DNA from: Bacteroidota bacterium
Lineage (GTDB): Bacteria; Bacteroidota; Bacteroidia; Palsa-948
NCBI GenBank assembly: GCA_016195025.1
Contig: JACQAL010000043.1
Span: 1 to 64,000 of the forward strand
Length of the DNA stretch: 64,000 bases
Direction: 5' to 3'
A model generated the notes under the pieces. The model was given only the letters and a program-made list of their open reading frames with translations. It was not told the origin of the DNA and did no database searches. Made by a program: the position numbers and the translations under genes. Of this stretch, positions 44,142 to 52,118 are shown piece by piece (the first letter of the stretch is position 1; each line of letters starts with the position of its first letter).

Positions 44142-44172
44142 CAAACCTAACAATATTTTTTTAAAAAACAAA
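44142..44172 (-). promoter_or_regulatory. Consensus promoter (TTTG-N19-TAGGTTTG)
   Basis: Minus strand: TTTG at 44172-44169, 19 bases, TAGGTTTG at 44149-44142; ATG 23 bases downstream. Confidence 0.85.
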
Positions 44173-44234
44173 CGGAGGAGGGAATAAAGAATAAGGTAAA
44201 AGGTATAAGGCGGAAGGAAGCCGGCTTTCACTAT

Positions 44235-44648
44235 TCATCCCTTCCCCGGTTTTTTCGGAAAGCGGGTTTCATCTTTCTTTTCTACGGGCAGCGGAAGCAT
44301 GTCAAACACTACTGTCTGACAGGTGATGTAAAAAAACTTATTAAGTTTTTTCCAGCTTGGTTTGGAAGGGCGCATGTCGGTAGTCGGTTGAAATTTGTCG
44401 AATAAAATATTCCACCATGTTTCATAGTTGTTTTCCATCCATGCCAGCAGTTGCTCGTGGTTTTCAAATTCATGAATAAGAAACACCAGTCCGGCTCCGT
44501 TATCATCCATCGGTTCCCAGTCAATGCCTGTCTGCCTGAACGCCAATTTGTAAAATAACTCAGTGGGTACTGCATGAATTATGGCCCGGTTTACAAATTC
44601 CATGTACATTTTTTCATTAACGGATAAGCACCGCAAATATTTTGCCAT
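44235..44648 (-). CDS. Hypothetical protein
   Basis: About 137 residues from the ATG at 44648. A later pair of Met codons at 44609/44603 (MYMEFVNRAI) and a TTG at 44666 are alternatives. No signal peptide or membrane segment. The aromatic-rich middle (HEFENHEQLLAWMENNYETWWNILFDKF) is distinctive, and the C-terminus is basic (KKPGKG). I do not recognise a family. It is transcribed away from the small gene at 45055, with the 21-nt array and hairpins between them. Base composition is slightly richer in G+C than its T9SS neighbours. Confidence 0.55.
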   Translation of the reverse strand: MAKYLRCLSVNEKMYMEFVNRAIIHAVPTELFYKLAFRQTGIDWEPMDDNGAGLVFLIHEFENHEQLLAWMENNYETWWNILFDKFQPTTDMRPSKPSWKKLNKFFYITCQTVVFDMLPLPVEKKDETRFPKKPGKG

Positions 44649-44667
44649 TTGCCGGTTACTCGGCAAA

Positions 44668-44806
44668 ACGACCGGTTACTCAACGAGCAATTGCCTGCCA
44701 AAGTTTTAGACGAGCGCGGGTGTTTCTCCTATGAGAATAGGAGTTTCTTCCATGAATGAGGCAAATTCCCCTATGAGAAAAGCAATTTCCATAGGGGAAA
44801 TTCAGA
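44668..44806. repeat. Degenerate 21-nt-period array (TTAGACGA type), locus B
   Basis: A core AYGA recurs at 44668, 44710, 44731, 44752 and 44773, always in multiples of 21. Units end in TTTC or ATTC, and the unit at 44706 begins TTAGACGA as at locus A. Embedded hairpins include CTCCTAT/ATAGGAG with a GAGA loop (44727-44744) and 13-base arms around CCCCTATG/CATAGGGG (44763-44802). This fills much of the 406-base gene-free region 44649-45054. Confidence 0.75.
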
Positions 44807-44907
44807 GTTTGGCACACTGTTGGATATAGGTATGCTTAACTGCGAACTGTAAAACTAAAAACAGGGAACAGTAAAAAAGATGAGAGAGAAAAAGTACACA
44901 ACAAAAA

Positions 44908-44974
44908 TTCCCTGCGATGGCAGGGAAGAACGGAGTACCCCCGATAACAACAGGGGTTGTCAATCCTTCCGTTC
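44908..44974 (+). other. Structured leader: two hairpins upstream of the small SD gene
   Basis: TTCCCTGC-GATG-GCAGGGAA is a perfect 8-bp stem with a 4-base loop (44908-44927). Directly after it GAACGGA (44928-44934) pairs with TCCGTTC (44968-44974) around an inner ACCCC/GGGGT stem (44937-44957). The layout suggests a folded 5' leader or a small RNA. Confidence 0.7.
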
Positions 44975-45037
44975 CGTAAACAGGCAGCGTGCCGGTTTTA
45001 AATTCAACAGTGAAGCGGAATGTGCGGAGGGTAAAGT

Positions 45038-45054
45038 GAAAGGAGATATAAAAA
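45038..45054 (+). promoter_or_regulatory. Strong Shine-Dalgarno sequence
   Basis: AAAGGAGATAT ends about 6 bases before the ATG at 45055. No other gene start in the window shows such a match, and Bacteroidota normally lack it. Confidence 0.7.
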
Positions 45055-45714
45055 ATGGCAAAACAGAAAAAAGCGACTGAAACCACTTCGAAGAAGAAGT
45101 TGGATTTTATTCCCAAAAGGAAAGGCAACCGCATTCTCTGGTCAACGAACATGCGCGCGAAAATTCAAACGCATGGTCCGAACCTCAGTTTGACAGGACA
45201 GGAAGTTACCGATAGCGTCAACTTTATTGACGGCTATACGAATACCGAAGCCGCGCTCGATGCCGTTAAAGTGGATGCACATAATAAATCCAAAGCGGTA
45301 AAGAACGCGCTGAAGGCAATGACTTCCGACCTGCGCAAAAAAGCCAAACGCATGAAAAACTGCAATGGCTATACCGATGCGATTGGCAAAGACCTGGAAA
45401 TTGAAGGCGCTGAGCACCTGGCTCATCTTGATTTGTACAAACCGAAAATCAGGAAAGCGTTCATAGATTCCGGTTTTGTGCACATCTTAGCGATGAAAGG
45501 AGATGCCGAAGCATACAACGTGTATGCCCGCCTGAAAGGTCAGACAGCGTGGATGCTGATTGGCTCCAAGGTGAAGTACACGCCTTTTGTGGATAACCGC
45601 TTGTTGTCAACCCCCAACGTTCCCGAAGAACGGGAGTACAAACTCCATGGCGTATTCGGTGACCGTGAAATCGGGCTCGACAGCAGCATAGCATCTATTG
45701 TGTATGGAGGATAA
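45055..45714 (+). CDS. Small basic protein with helical N-terminus and Fn3-like C-terminus, function unknown
   Basis: 219 residues. A Lys-rich start (MAKQKKATETTSKKK) precedes a helical region (about 20-110). A YTDAIGKDLEIEGAEH motif near 120 and a beta-rich end (VYARLKGQTAWMLIGSK, then FVDNRLLSTPNVPEEREYKLHGVFGDREIGLDS) follow; the end resembles an Fn3-type strand pattern. From memory this arrangement recurs in uncharacterised proteins of environmental Bacteroidota and Verrucomicrobia. There is no signal peptide. G+C content is visibly higher than its neighbours. Unusual flanks (structured leader, strong Shine-Dalgarno, tandem hairpin repeats) suggest a horizontally acquired or specially regulated unit. 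Confidence 0.75.
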   Translation: MAKQKKATETTSKKKLDFIPKRKGNRILWSTNMRAKIQTHGPNLSLTGQEVTDSVNFIDGYTNTEAALDAVKVDAHNKSKAVKNALKAMTSDLRKKAKRMKNCNGYTDAIGKDLEIEGAEHLAHLDLYKPKIRKAFIDSGFVHILAMKGDAEAYNVYARLKGQTAWMLIGSKVKYTPFVDNRLLSTPNVPEEREYKLHGVFGDREIGLDSSIASIVYGG

Positions 45715-45760
45715 CCAAGCCGCGAAAATCAAAACATCATTGTCCGTTAATTCGAACCGT

Positions 45761-45856
45761 GATTGTACCTGACCCCGGAGAAGCATAGTAACCGGGGTTT
45801 GGTGTTTTGATTGTACCTGACCCCGGAGAAGCATAGTAACCGGGGTTTGGTGTTTT
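45761..45856. repeat. Two exact 48-base tandem repeats, each with a GC hairpin
   Basis: 45761-45808 and 45809-45856 are identical. Each contains ACCCCGG and CCGGGGT arms (7-bp stem, 13-base loop) followed by a T-rich TTTGGTGTTTT, so each copy may act as a terminator for the gene at 45055. The second copy ends 17 bases before the stop of the convergent PKD gene. Confidence 0.92.
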
Positions 45857-45873
45857 ATGCCCCGCCATCCGAA

Positions 45874-48800
45874 TTACTTCACCACGCTCACATGCCCTAT
45901 ATACTCATGCACCTTGTCAAAAATATCGGTAAGTTTCACCTTCCACACATACACATCTTCCTGCACCAGGTCGTTGCTGTTTCCGCCTTCCACCTTTGAA
46001 TCCCACTTGCAGGCAGAGGACATGCCGCCCTGCCCGAATTTATCCCAGTCCACATTTTTGCCGGAGTAATGGCAGTCATAAATCATATTTCCCCATCGGT
46101 CAAAAATCCAGATATTGTAATCCTTCACCCCGCGGCTCTTTCCGAAGAAAACATCGTTGATTCCGTCCCCGTTCGGAGTTACGCAGTTGGGAATGTAGAA
46201 CGAATATTCGGGAGTAAGCGTTACTTCGTGGCAGGTGCTGTCGTAGCATCCGTGCACATTCTGAACCGATACGCAGACATTAAAGGAATAAAAATCATTG
46301 TTAGTCGCCACCGCAGAATAAGAATGGGCGGGGTTTGTATTCTGGTTGTTGGAAGAGTTTCCGCTCACCGTGGGCGAGCCGTCACCGAAATCCCATGTCC
46401 ATTGCGTAACATCATTCGTCCATTGCGGGCAGAAATAGAATTGCGGGTCATTCACGCTGGCTTCGTTGGTGTTCATGCAAAAGTCAGCATTGGGCCATCC
46501 GAAAATGGTAATATAATTTGGCTGGAATAAAGTATCCTTGCAGCCGTATTGCGTGGTAACAATTAACTGAACGCCATAGGTGCCCGGTATGCTCCAGGAA
46601 GAACAGCCGCTTTGCGCAGTGGAAGTTGCCGGAGTTCCCCCGGGAAAATTCCAGTACCAGTTGGTAAGGATGCCGTCCGTTGATGTTGATAAATCCGTAA
46701 AGCAGAATGTCTGGGGAGAGCATCCGCTGTCGGGTTTTGTAAAAAGGGCGACAGGAGGATTATAAACCGTCACGGGTTTATTCACGGTATCCTTGCATCC
46801 CTGCGGAGTGGTAACAATGAGCGTTACGGTATAATTGCCGGCTGCGGTAAATACATGCGAAGGATTTTGCAGGGCGGAAGTATTATTTCCCGAACTCGGG
46901 TCACCGAAATTCCACGACCACGCGTTCACAGTGGAAGTGGAACCATCCGTAAAATTAGTGGATGCATTTAAGCACACTGCCGTGCTCGAAAAATTAGCAA
47001 CCGGAAGCGCGTAATTGGTAACCTGAAGCGGTGTGGAACTCTGGCATCCGCTGTCTGATGTAACCGTAAGGAAGACAGTGTAGGTATTGGGCGCAGTAAA
47101 TATATGGCAGGGGTTTTGCAGCGTTGAAGTGTTGGAAGGCGAACTCGGGTCGCCAAAATTCCAACTCCAGCCCGTAATGCTGCCCGAAAAAATACTTGAA
47201 CCGTCTGCAAAACTGGTGCAGCTGCCGAAACAAACGGGAGTGTAGGTGAAGTTGGCAACGGGCAGCGGGTTCACCACCACCGTTGTAACATTCGAATCTT
47301 TGCATCCATAATTATTTGTTACCACCAGCATGATCGTGTAAGTACCCGGGCTTCCAAAAGTGGTGGTGGGATTCTGCGAAGTGGAAGAAGACGGATTTCC
47401 TCCGGTCATAGTCCAGTTCCATGCGCTGATGGTATTGTTCCCGGTAGATAAATCAGTAAACGTGGTAAGATTATTAAAGCAAACATTGTTTCCGCTCAGG
47501 TTGGCAACGGGAGGCGGATTGAAGGATACCGGCATAGAAATAGTAGAAGTGCATCCTCCCTGGCTGGTAACCGTAAGCGAGGCGGTATAATTTCCCGGAG
47601 GATATGACACAACAGGATTCTGAGAAGTAGAGGTTGCCGGATTTCCGCTCGGGAAACTCCAGCTCCACGATACAATCGGGTCGCCTTGTGCTGCCACGGA
47701 AGCATCAGTAAACGTGGTGGCTTGTCCCGCGCACACGGAAGTAACCGTAAATGCCGCCTGCGGTAAGCCATTTACATTAACTGTATGGGTAATGGAAGCC
47801 GTGCATCCTGCCGAACAGGTTACAGTAAGCGTGACGGAATAATTTCCGGCATTGGGATACGTAACCGTTGCAGTGGAAGTAGTGGCGGAAGTGGGATTCC
47901 CCCCGGGAAAACTCCAGTTCCATCCGGTGATGGTTACATTGGAAGGAATTGCCGTACTGCTGTCCATAAAAGTAAACGTGCCGCATTGTCCCGTGAAATT
48001 AAAATTCGGCTGCACGGTTGCAGGAACATACAGTAAATGAAAGTTACATCCGGACGGCTGCTGAACTTCTACAGTAAGAGTATCTCCCGGCTGGGAAGTA
48101 TAGGTGATGCATTGCTGTGTTCCCTGCGGAGGTGGAATTGGGCTGCCATTCACATACCATTGATAAGTATAACTTATATTAGGGTCAACAGGTCCGCATA
48201 CGGTGGCTGTATTTCCCACGCAGCCGCCAGCCAGCGAAGCAGTGCCGCATAAAAAGTCCCAATAAGAATAACAAAAATGCCCGCCATAAACGCAATCACA
48301 ATTTGTTATAACTACATTTAATGTTTGCCCAACATATTGTGAAAGGTTTACTCCCACCAAGGTCCAGGGTTTATACTGGTCGGAGAACGGATAGGCGCAG
48401 CAGGCAGCAGGGTTTACTTTGTAAAAACCAGGAATACTTGGGCCTCCTGTGTAAATAAGCGGAACGCATTGTACCGGATTACAATTATTATCATAAATAG
48501 TAATTTCACAATAAGGTTGTTCGTTTGGAAGATGCCCCGCATCTTCAATTACGATGGCATAAGCAAAAACAAAATTGGTATCCTGCGCAGTTACATTTAA
48601 AGGATAAGTAAGTTGTTCGCAGTTTGAACCAACACCGCAGTTGTCGCCAATTTTTATGGATTGATTTCCAAAACCCGGGCAAACCACCGGAATAGGCGGG
48701 TCGCCTGCATTGGGTCCAGGGGTGTTGCAGTCAATTCCTGCACCGCTCGTAATATTGTAAAAAGTGGGACTGGTTGCGGGATTTGCATTAGGACCTGGGC

Positions 48801-49185
48801 CCCATGTAGGAGGATTTGAACCACTGTTCGTTCCATTCTGCCATTGCCATGCGCCCCAGCCGCTTTCAACGCCCAAGCCACCGCAAGGGGCGCTTCCGTT
48901 TGGTGTGCAATTTCCATTCGTTGCATTTGACCACTTATAATTCCCTCCCCGCTGAACCCAGAGTTTCCTTTGCGCAAGCAGTTTATCAATAACAGGTTCA
49001 AAAAGACCATCCTCCTTCATTTTTTTACGGATGGTTGCTTCATCCATCTGGCTGGTTTCATGCGTGGTAATCTGCATGTTTTTTTCTTTGTACTTCACTT
49101 CCTGTGCGGTTGCCGTTTGAAAGCAAAAAAGCGCAATCAGCGCTTCACAGAAAAGAAATCGGGAGAGGGTAAAAACTTTTTTCAT
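45874..49185 (-). CDS. Giant secreted PKD-domain protein with T9SS type B sorting domain
   Basis: 1103 residues from MKKVFTLSRFLFCEAL (signal peptide to TATAQ). A lectin-like N-terminal region with CxP-type disulfide motifs is followed by an Ig-like segment and about seven PKD/SprB-like repeats of 85-90 residues (SWSFPSGNPATSTSQNP, WNFGDPSSPSNTSTLQNP and similar). The C-terminal gliding-associated domain (NCVTPNGDGINDVF, IFDRWGNMIYD, DVYVWKVKLTD) sends proteins through T9SS by the type B route, typically with a PorP/SprF partner. It is probably an adhesin. The start was trimmed to the signal peptide because a TACCTTTG promoter element lies inside the longer frame. Confidence 0.92.
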   Translation of the reverse strand: MKKVFTLSRFLFCEALIALFCFQTATAQEVKYKEKNMQITTHETSQMDEATIRKKMKEDGLFEPVIDKLLAQRKLWVQRGGNYKWSNATNGNCTPNGSAPCGGLGVESGWGAWQWQNGTNSGSNPPTWGPGPNANPATSPTFYNITSGAGIDCNTPGPNAGDPPIPVVCPGFGNQSIKIGDNCGVGSNCEQLTYPLNVTAQDTNFVFAYAIVIEDAGHLPNEQPYCEITIYDNNCNPVQCVPLIYTGGPSIPGFYKVNPAACCAYPFSDQYKPWTLVGVNLSQYVGQTLNVVITNCDCVYGGHFCYSYWDFLCGTASLAGGCVGNTATVCGPVDPNISYTYQWYVNGSPIPPPQGTQQCITYTSQPGDTLTVEVQQPSGCNFHLLYVPATVQPNFNFTGQCGTFTFMDSSTAIPSNVTITGWNWSFPGGNPTSATTSTATVTYPNAGNYSVTLTVTCSAGCTASITHTVNVNGLPQAAFTVTSVCAGQATTFTDASVAAQGDPIVSWSWSFPSGNPATSTSQNPVVSYPPGNYTASLTVTSQGGCTSTISMPVSFNPPPVANLSGNNVCFNNLTTFTDLSTGNNTISAWNWTMTGGNPSSSTSQNPTTTFGSPGTYTIMLVVTNNYGCKDSNVTTVVVNPLPVANFTYTPVCFGSCTSFADGSSIFSGSITGWSWNFGDPSSPSNTSTLQNPCHIFTAPNTYTVFLTVTSDSGCQSSTPLQVTNYALPVANFSSTAVCLNASTNFTDGSTSTVNAWSWNFGDPSSGNNTSALQNPSHVFTAAGNYTVTLIVTTPQGCKDTVNKPVTVYNPPVALFTKPDSGCSPQTFCFTDLSTSTDGILTNWYWNFPGGTPATSTAQSGCSSWSIPGTYGVQLIVTTQYGCKDTLFQPNYITIFGWPNADFCMNTNEASVNDPQFYFCPQWTNDVTQWTWDFGDGSPTVSGNSSNNQNTNPAHSYSAVATNNDFYSFNVCVSVQNVHGCYDSTCHEVTLTPEYSFYIPNCVTPNGDGINDVFFGKSRGVKDYNIWIFDRWGNMIYDCHYSGKNVDWDKFGQGGMSSACKWDSKVEGGNSNDLVQEDVYVWKVKLTDIFDKVHEYIGHVSVVK

Positions 49186-49224
49186 GGGATTGAAATAGTT
49201 GGGGAATATTTTTTTTAGTGCGAC

Positions 49225-49232
49225 CAAAGGTA
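49225..49232 (-). promoter_or_regulatory. -7 element for the giant PKD gene
   Basis: Minus-strand TACCTTTG, with a TTG 20 bases upstream; 39 bases before the chosen ATG. Confidence 0.55.
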
Positions 49233-49287
49233 AATTTTGCATAACCCAATGTCAAGTATTTAATGTTATTTTTTAATTCACATTTCT

Positions 49288-50526
49288 TTATTCGGCAATT
49301 AAGATAAATCCGGTATACGATGTTTCTTTCCCGTTTTTATTTTTCACAATCAGTTTCCATGTGAACCGCTCGCCTGTTTTTGCTCCGCTTCCATCCCACG
49401 AATCATTCTTATTAGAAGTTTTGAAAACCGTATTCATATTTTTATCAAACACCGTAAGCGTGAAATTGAAATCACCGTTTTGCAGCGAAGCCGGCATCCA
49501 TGTATCGTTCAATCTATCGCCATTTGGGCTGAATGCATCGGGCGCAAGCGGGAAAAGATTTTCAATAGTTACATTTCGTTTATCCGCAGCAGTGCATCCA
49601 AAAGAATTTTTTGCAGTCAGCGTAACCTGATACGTTCCTTTTTTCATGTAATTGTGAACCGGATTTTTTTCCGAAGAGGTTTGCTTGTCGTCAAAGTTCC
49701 ATACGTATTCGGAAATAGTATTTCCTTTCGCTTCAAAATTTATTTCGGAAGGATTGTTTTCTGAAGAAGTAAAATCAATTTCCACATAGGGAACAGGATT
49801 AACAGGGAGCGCAAGTTGTTTTTCATCCGAAAGGTTTTGCTTTGAGTCGGTGAGTTTAAGTTTCACGGTATAATTTCCCGCTTTTGCATAAACATGCGAA
49901 GGGGATTTTTCTGCCGATGTTCTTCCGTCACCGAAATCCCACCTGAACGCGCAGGAACTTGCCGCATTGTCAGCAATGAACTGAACGGCAGTTCCTGCAC
50001 ATGCAGTGGGCTGATTAAAATGGAACGTTGCATTGAAGGAAGAAGTAACAAGCACAGGCGAAGGTTCCTGCTTCGCCTGAATATTTTCCGGATTGGTTTT
50101 GTCTGATGTATTTTCTGCCGCAGTAGTTTTTTCTTCCTGCGTTTTAGTTTCAGCAGGAATATTTTTTTCTTTTACAGAATTTTTATTTTCGGAATTGTTA
50201 AGGGCCGCTGTTTGGTTTTTATTTTCTGCCGGTGTTTCTTGTTGCGCAGCATTTTCTTTTACCTTATTTATATCTGCATTCTGAGAAATAACTTTTTCTG
50301 CGTTGCTTTTTTCAGGCGAAGAAGAATTTCCCTGCATGAAGAAATAAATTAAACCCGCTGCCGCAATAACTCCTGCGGCAATTCCGGTAATTTTTCCTGC
50401 GCTGTAAGAAGATTTTCCAGCACCCGATTTGTTCAGGCGGTTCTGTATATCTTCCCAGTGAGCGGGATTATAATCTGCATTATAATTTTCAAGCGATGTT
50501 TTGATATGTTGTTCAAACTTGTTCAT
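49288..50526 (-). CDS. Membrane anti-sigma candidate with PKD and type B (gliding-associated) C-terminal domains
   Basis: 412 residues. A short N-terminal cytoplasmic part (FEQHIKTSLENYNADYNPAHWEDIQNRL) resembles anti-sigma-like domains common in Bacteroidota. One membrane helix follows (about 46-65: ITGIAAGVIAAAGLIYFFM), then a Lys/Glu/Asn-rich spacer, two PKD domains (WDFGDGRTSAEKSPSHVY; WNFDDKQTSSEKNPVHNY) and a type B domain (AFSPNGDRLNDTWMP to GFILIAE). There is no cleavable signal peptide, which conflicts with ordinary T9SS export. It overlaps the ECF sigma gene by 14 bases, so the two are coupled; it likely holds the sigma factor at the membrane until an outside signal arrives. Confidence 0.82.
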   Translation of the reverse strand: MNKFEQHIKTSLENYNADYNPAHWEDIQNRLNKSGAGKSSYSAGKITGIAAGVIAAAGLIYFFMQGNSSSPEKSNAEKVISQNADINKVKENAAQQETPAENKNQTAALNNSENKNSVKEKNIPAETKTQEEKTTAAENTSDKTNPENIQAKQEPSPVLVTSSFNATFHFNQPTACAGTAVQFIADNAASSCAFRWDFGDGRTSAEKSPSHVYAKAGNYTVKLKLTDSKQNLSDEKQLALPVNPVPYVEIDFTSSENNPSEINFEAKGNTISEYVWNFDDKQTSSEKNPVHNYMKKGTYQVTLTAKNSFGCTAADKRNVTIENLFPLAPDAFSPNGDRLNDTWMPASLQNGDFNFTLTVFDKNMNTVFKTSNKNDSWDGSGAKTGERFTWKLIVKNKNGKETSYTGFILIAE

Positions 50527-51190
50527 TGACTACTTTTGTTTTTTTTGCTAATACTTTTTTCAGGTTCTTTTTTGCTTTGGCGAAATTTGATTTTGAGGTT
50601 CCTTCATTTATTCCGAGTTGTTCTGCAATTTCTTTATGTGTGTATCCATCCACCACATACATATTAAATACGGTTCGGTAGGCGGGGGTAAGTTGCTGCA
50701 CTGCTTCCATGATTTCACTGGCGCTGATGCTGAGAAATTCTTCTTCATTATTATTTTCTTCGGTTACTTCTTCTGCATTTTTTTCTACATACTCTGAATC
50801 GGCAAACAGCAGCGATTTTTTATTTCTCCGGTAGAAATCAATCGCGGTGTTAACCATTATTTTTCTCATCCACCCCTCGAGCGAGCCCTTGTTTCCGAAA
50901 TGTTTCAGGTTCAGAAACACTTTTATGAATCCATCCTGCAAAACATCCAGCGCATCGTCTTTATCTTTTGTGTAGCGTAAGCAAAGTCCCATCATTGTTC
51001 CGTAAAACGATTCATAAATTTTTTGCTGGCAGTTGCGCTCGCCACGGATACATCCCTCAATAATTTCAAATAACGCTTCCGGGTTCTCTGGCAGATTCAT
51101 CGGCTTTTCACCATTAAAGACGCGGGAACCGGAATTGGTTGCCTTTGAAATCAAAGTATTTTTTGAGGATTCTATGCTTTCTGCAGCCAT
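50513..51190 (-). CDS. ECF-type RNA polymerase sigma-70 factor
   Basis: 225 residues. Region 2 includes YTKDKDDALDVLQDGFIKVFLNL and the WMRKIMVNTAIDFYRR -10 recognition helix. An acidic linker (EENNNEEEFL) leads to region 4 with LTPAYRTVFNMYVVDGYTHKEIAEQLGINEGTSKSNFAKAKKNL. The N-terminal 30 residues are extra for the family, and MNLPENPEAL (51100) is a possible alternative start. It is coupled to the PKD-type anti-sigma candidate; the next gene downstream, the giant PKD protein, is a plausible target. A TTCCTTTG near 51212 may be its -7 element. Confidence 0.92.
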   Translation of the reverse strand: MAAESIESSKNTLISKATNSGSRVFNGEKPMNLPENPEALFEIIEGCIRGERNCQQKIYESFYGTMMGLCLRYTKDKDDALDVLQDGFIKVFLNLKHFGNKGSLEGWMRKIMVNTAIDFYRRNKKSLLFADSEYVEKNAEEVTEENNNEEEFLSISASEIMEAVQQLTPAYRTVFNMYVVDGYTHKEIAEQLGINEGTSKSNFAKAKKNLKKVLAKKTKVVNEQV

Positions 51191-51293
51191 TGCCTTGTTT
51201 ATTAATTGAGCAGCCCAAAGGAAGAAAATTTATCGTTCAAAGTCAAGTTTTGAAAAGATTTATTTAAAAAGGAAAGTAGAAGATAATCAGCGC

Positions 51294-52118
51294 TTACAGC
51301 ATTCCGACCATCTCTTTCATGATTTTTGTCATAAGCGGCTCGGCTTTTTCGGCAGCGCGTTGCACGTCTTCGTGAGTAGTGTTCATTATTCTTCCTTCCA
51401 CGCCTACATCGGTGATGATGCTCATGGCAAAAACGGGAATGTTCATGTGATGCGCGGCAATTACTTCGGGCACGGTGCTCATGCCCACGGCATCTCCTCC
51501 GATAATGCGCGCATATTTATATTCAGCAGGAGTTTCTAAAGTTGGTCCTGTTAATCCCACATAAACTCCCTGCTGCACTTTGATATTATTTTTTTTCGCA
51601 ACTTCTTTTGCTTTCGCGATTAAATTTTTATCGTATGCTTCGCTCATATCGGGAAAGCGAACACCCAGTTCATTTTCGTTTTTCCCGATGAGCGGATTAG
51701 GCATCAGGTTGATGTGGTCGGTGATAATCATCAAGTCGCCAATTGAAAAATCCGGATTTACTCCTCCGCTCGCATTGCTCACGAATAAATTTTTTATGCC
51801 GAGAAATTTCATCACGCGAACCGGAAAAATTACCTGCTGCATAGAATATCCTTCGTAATAATGAAACCGCCCTTGCATGGCAACCACTTTTTTTCCTCCC
51901 AGATTTCCGAAAATTAATTTTCCTGAATGTCCTTCTACTGTTGAAACGGGCATGTTAGGAATTTTTTCATAGGGAATTGTGTGAAGAATTTCTATTTCTT
52001 TCACTAATCCGCCAAGACCTGTTCCCAAAATAATTCCCACACTGGGTTCTCCCTTTAGTACCGGGGCAACTTGTTTCTTAATGAACTCCTCTGTGCTTTT
52101 GATTTGTTCTAATGACAT
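51294..52118 (-). CDS. punA: Purine nucleoside phosphorylase
   Basis: 274 residues of the trimeric PNP family, which cleaves inosine and guanosine with phosphate in purine salvage. GIILGTGLGGLVKEIE lies near the N-terminus, VVAMQGRFHYYEGYSMQQV follows, with FVSNASGGVNPDF and the base-binding GLTGPTLETPAEYKYARIIGGDAVGMSTVPE segment. Its 5' end lies inside lpxK (41-base overlap), so it is translated from the same message. Confidence 0.93.
   Translation of the reverse strand: MSLEQIKSTEEFIKKQVAPVLKGEPSVGIILGTGLGGLVKEIEILHTIPYEKIPNMPVSTVEGHSGKLIFGNLGGKKVVAMQGRFHYYEGYSMQQVIFPVRVMKFLGIKNLFVSNASGGVNPDFSIGDLMIITDHINLMPNPLIGKNENELGVRFPDMSEAYDKNLIAKAKEVAKKNNIKVQQGVYVGLTGPTLETPAEYKYARIIGGDAVGMSTVPEVIAAHHMNIPVFAMSIITDVGVEGRIMNTTHEDVQRAAEKAEPLMTKIMKEMVGML

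Noticed and set aside
45607-45834. Minus-strand open frame of 75 codons over the 48-base repeats
   Set aside because: Its repetitive product (LLRGQVQS twice) is produced by the tandem repeat and it overlaps the real gene at 45055 on the opposite strand.
45761-45856. 48-base repeats as a two-repeat CRISPR or attachment site
   Set aside because: The copies are contiguous with no spacer and no integrase gene is present; tandem hairpins fit better.
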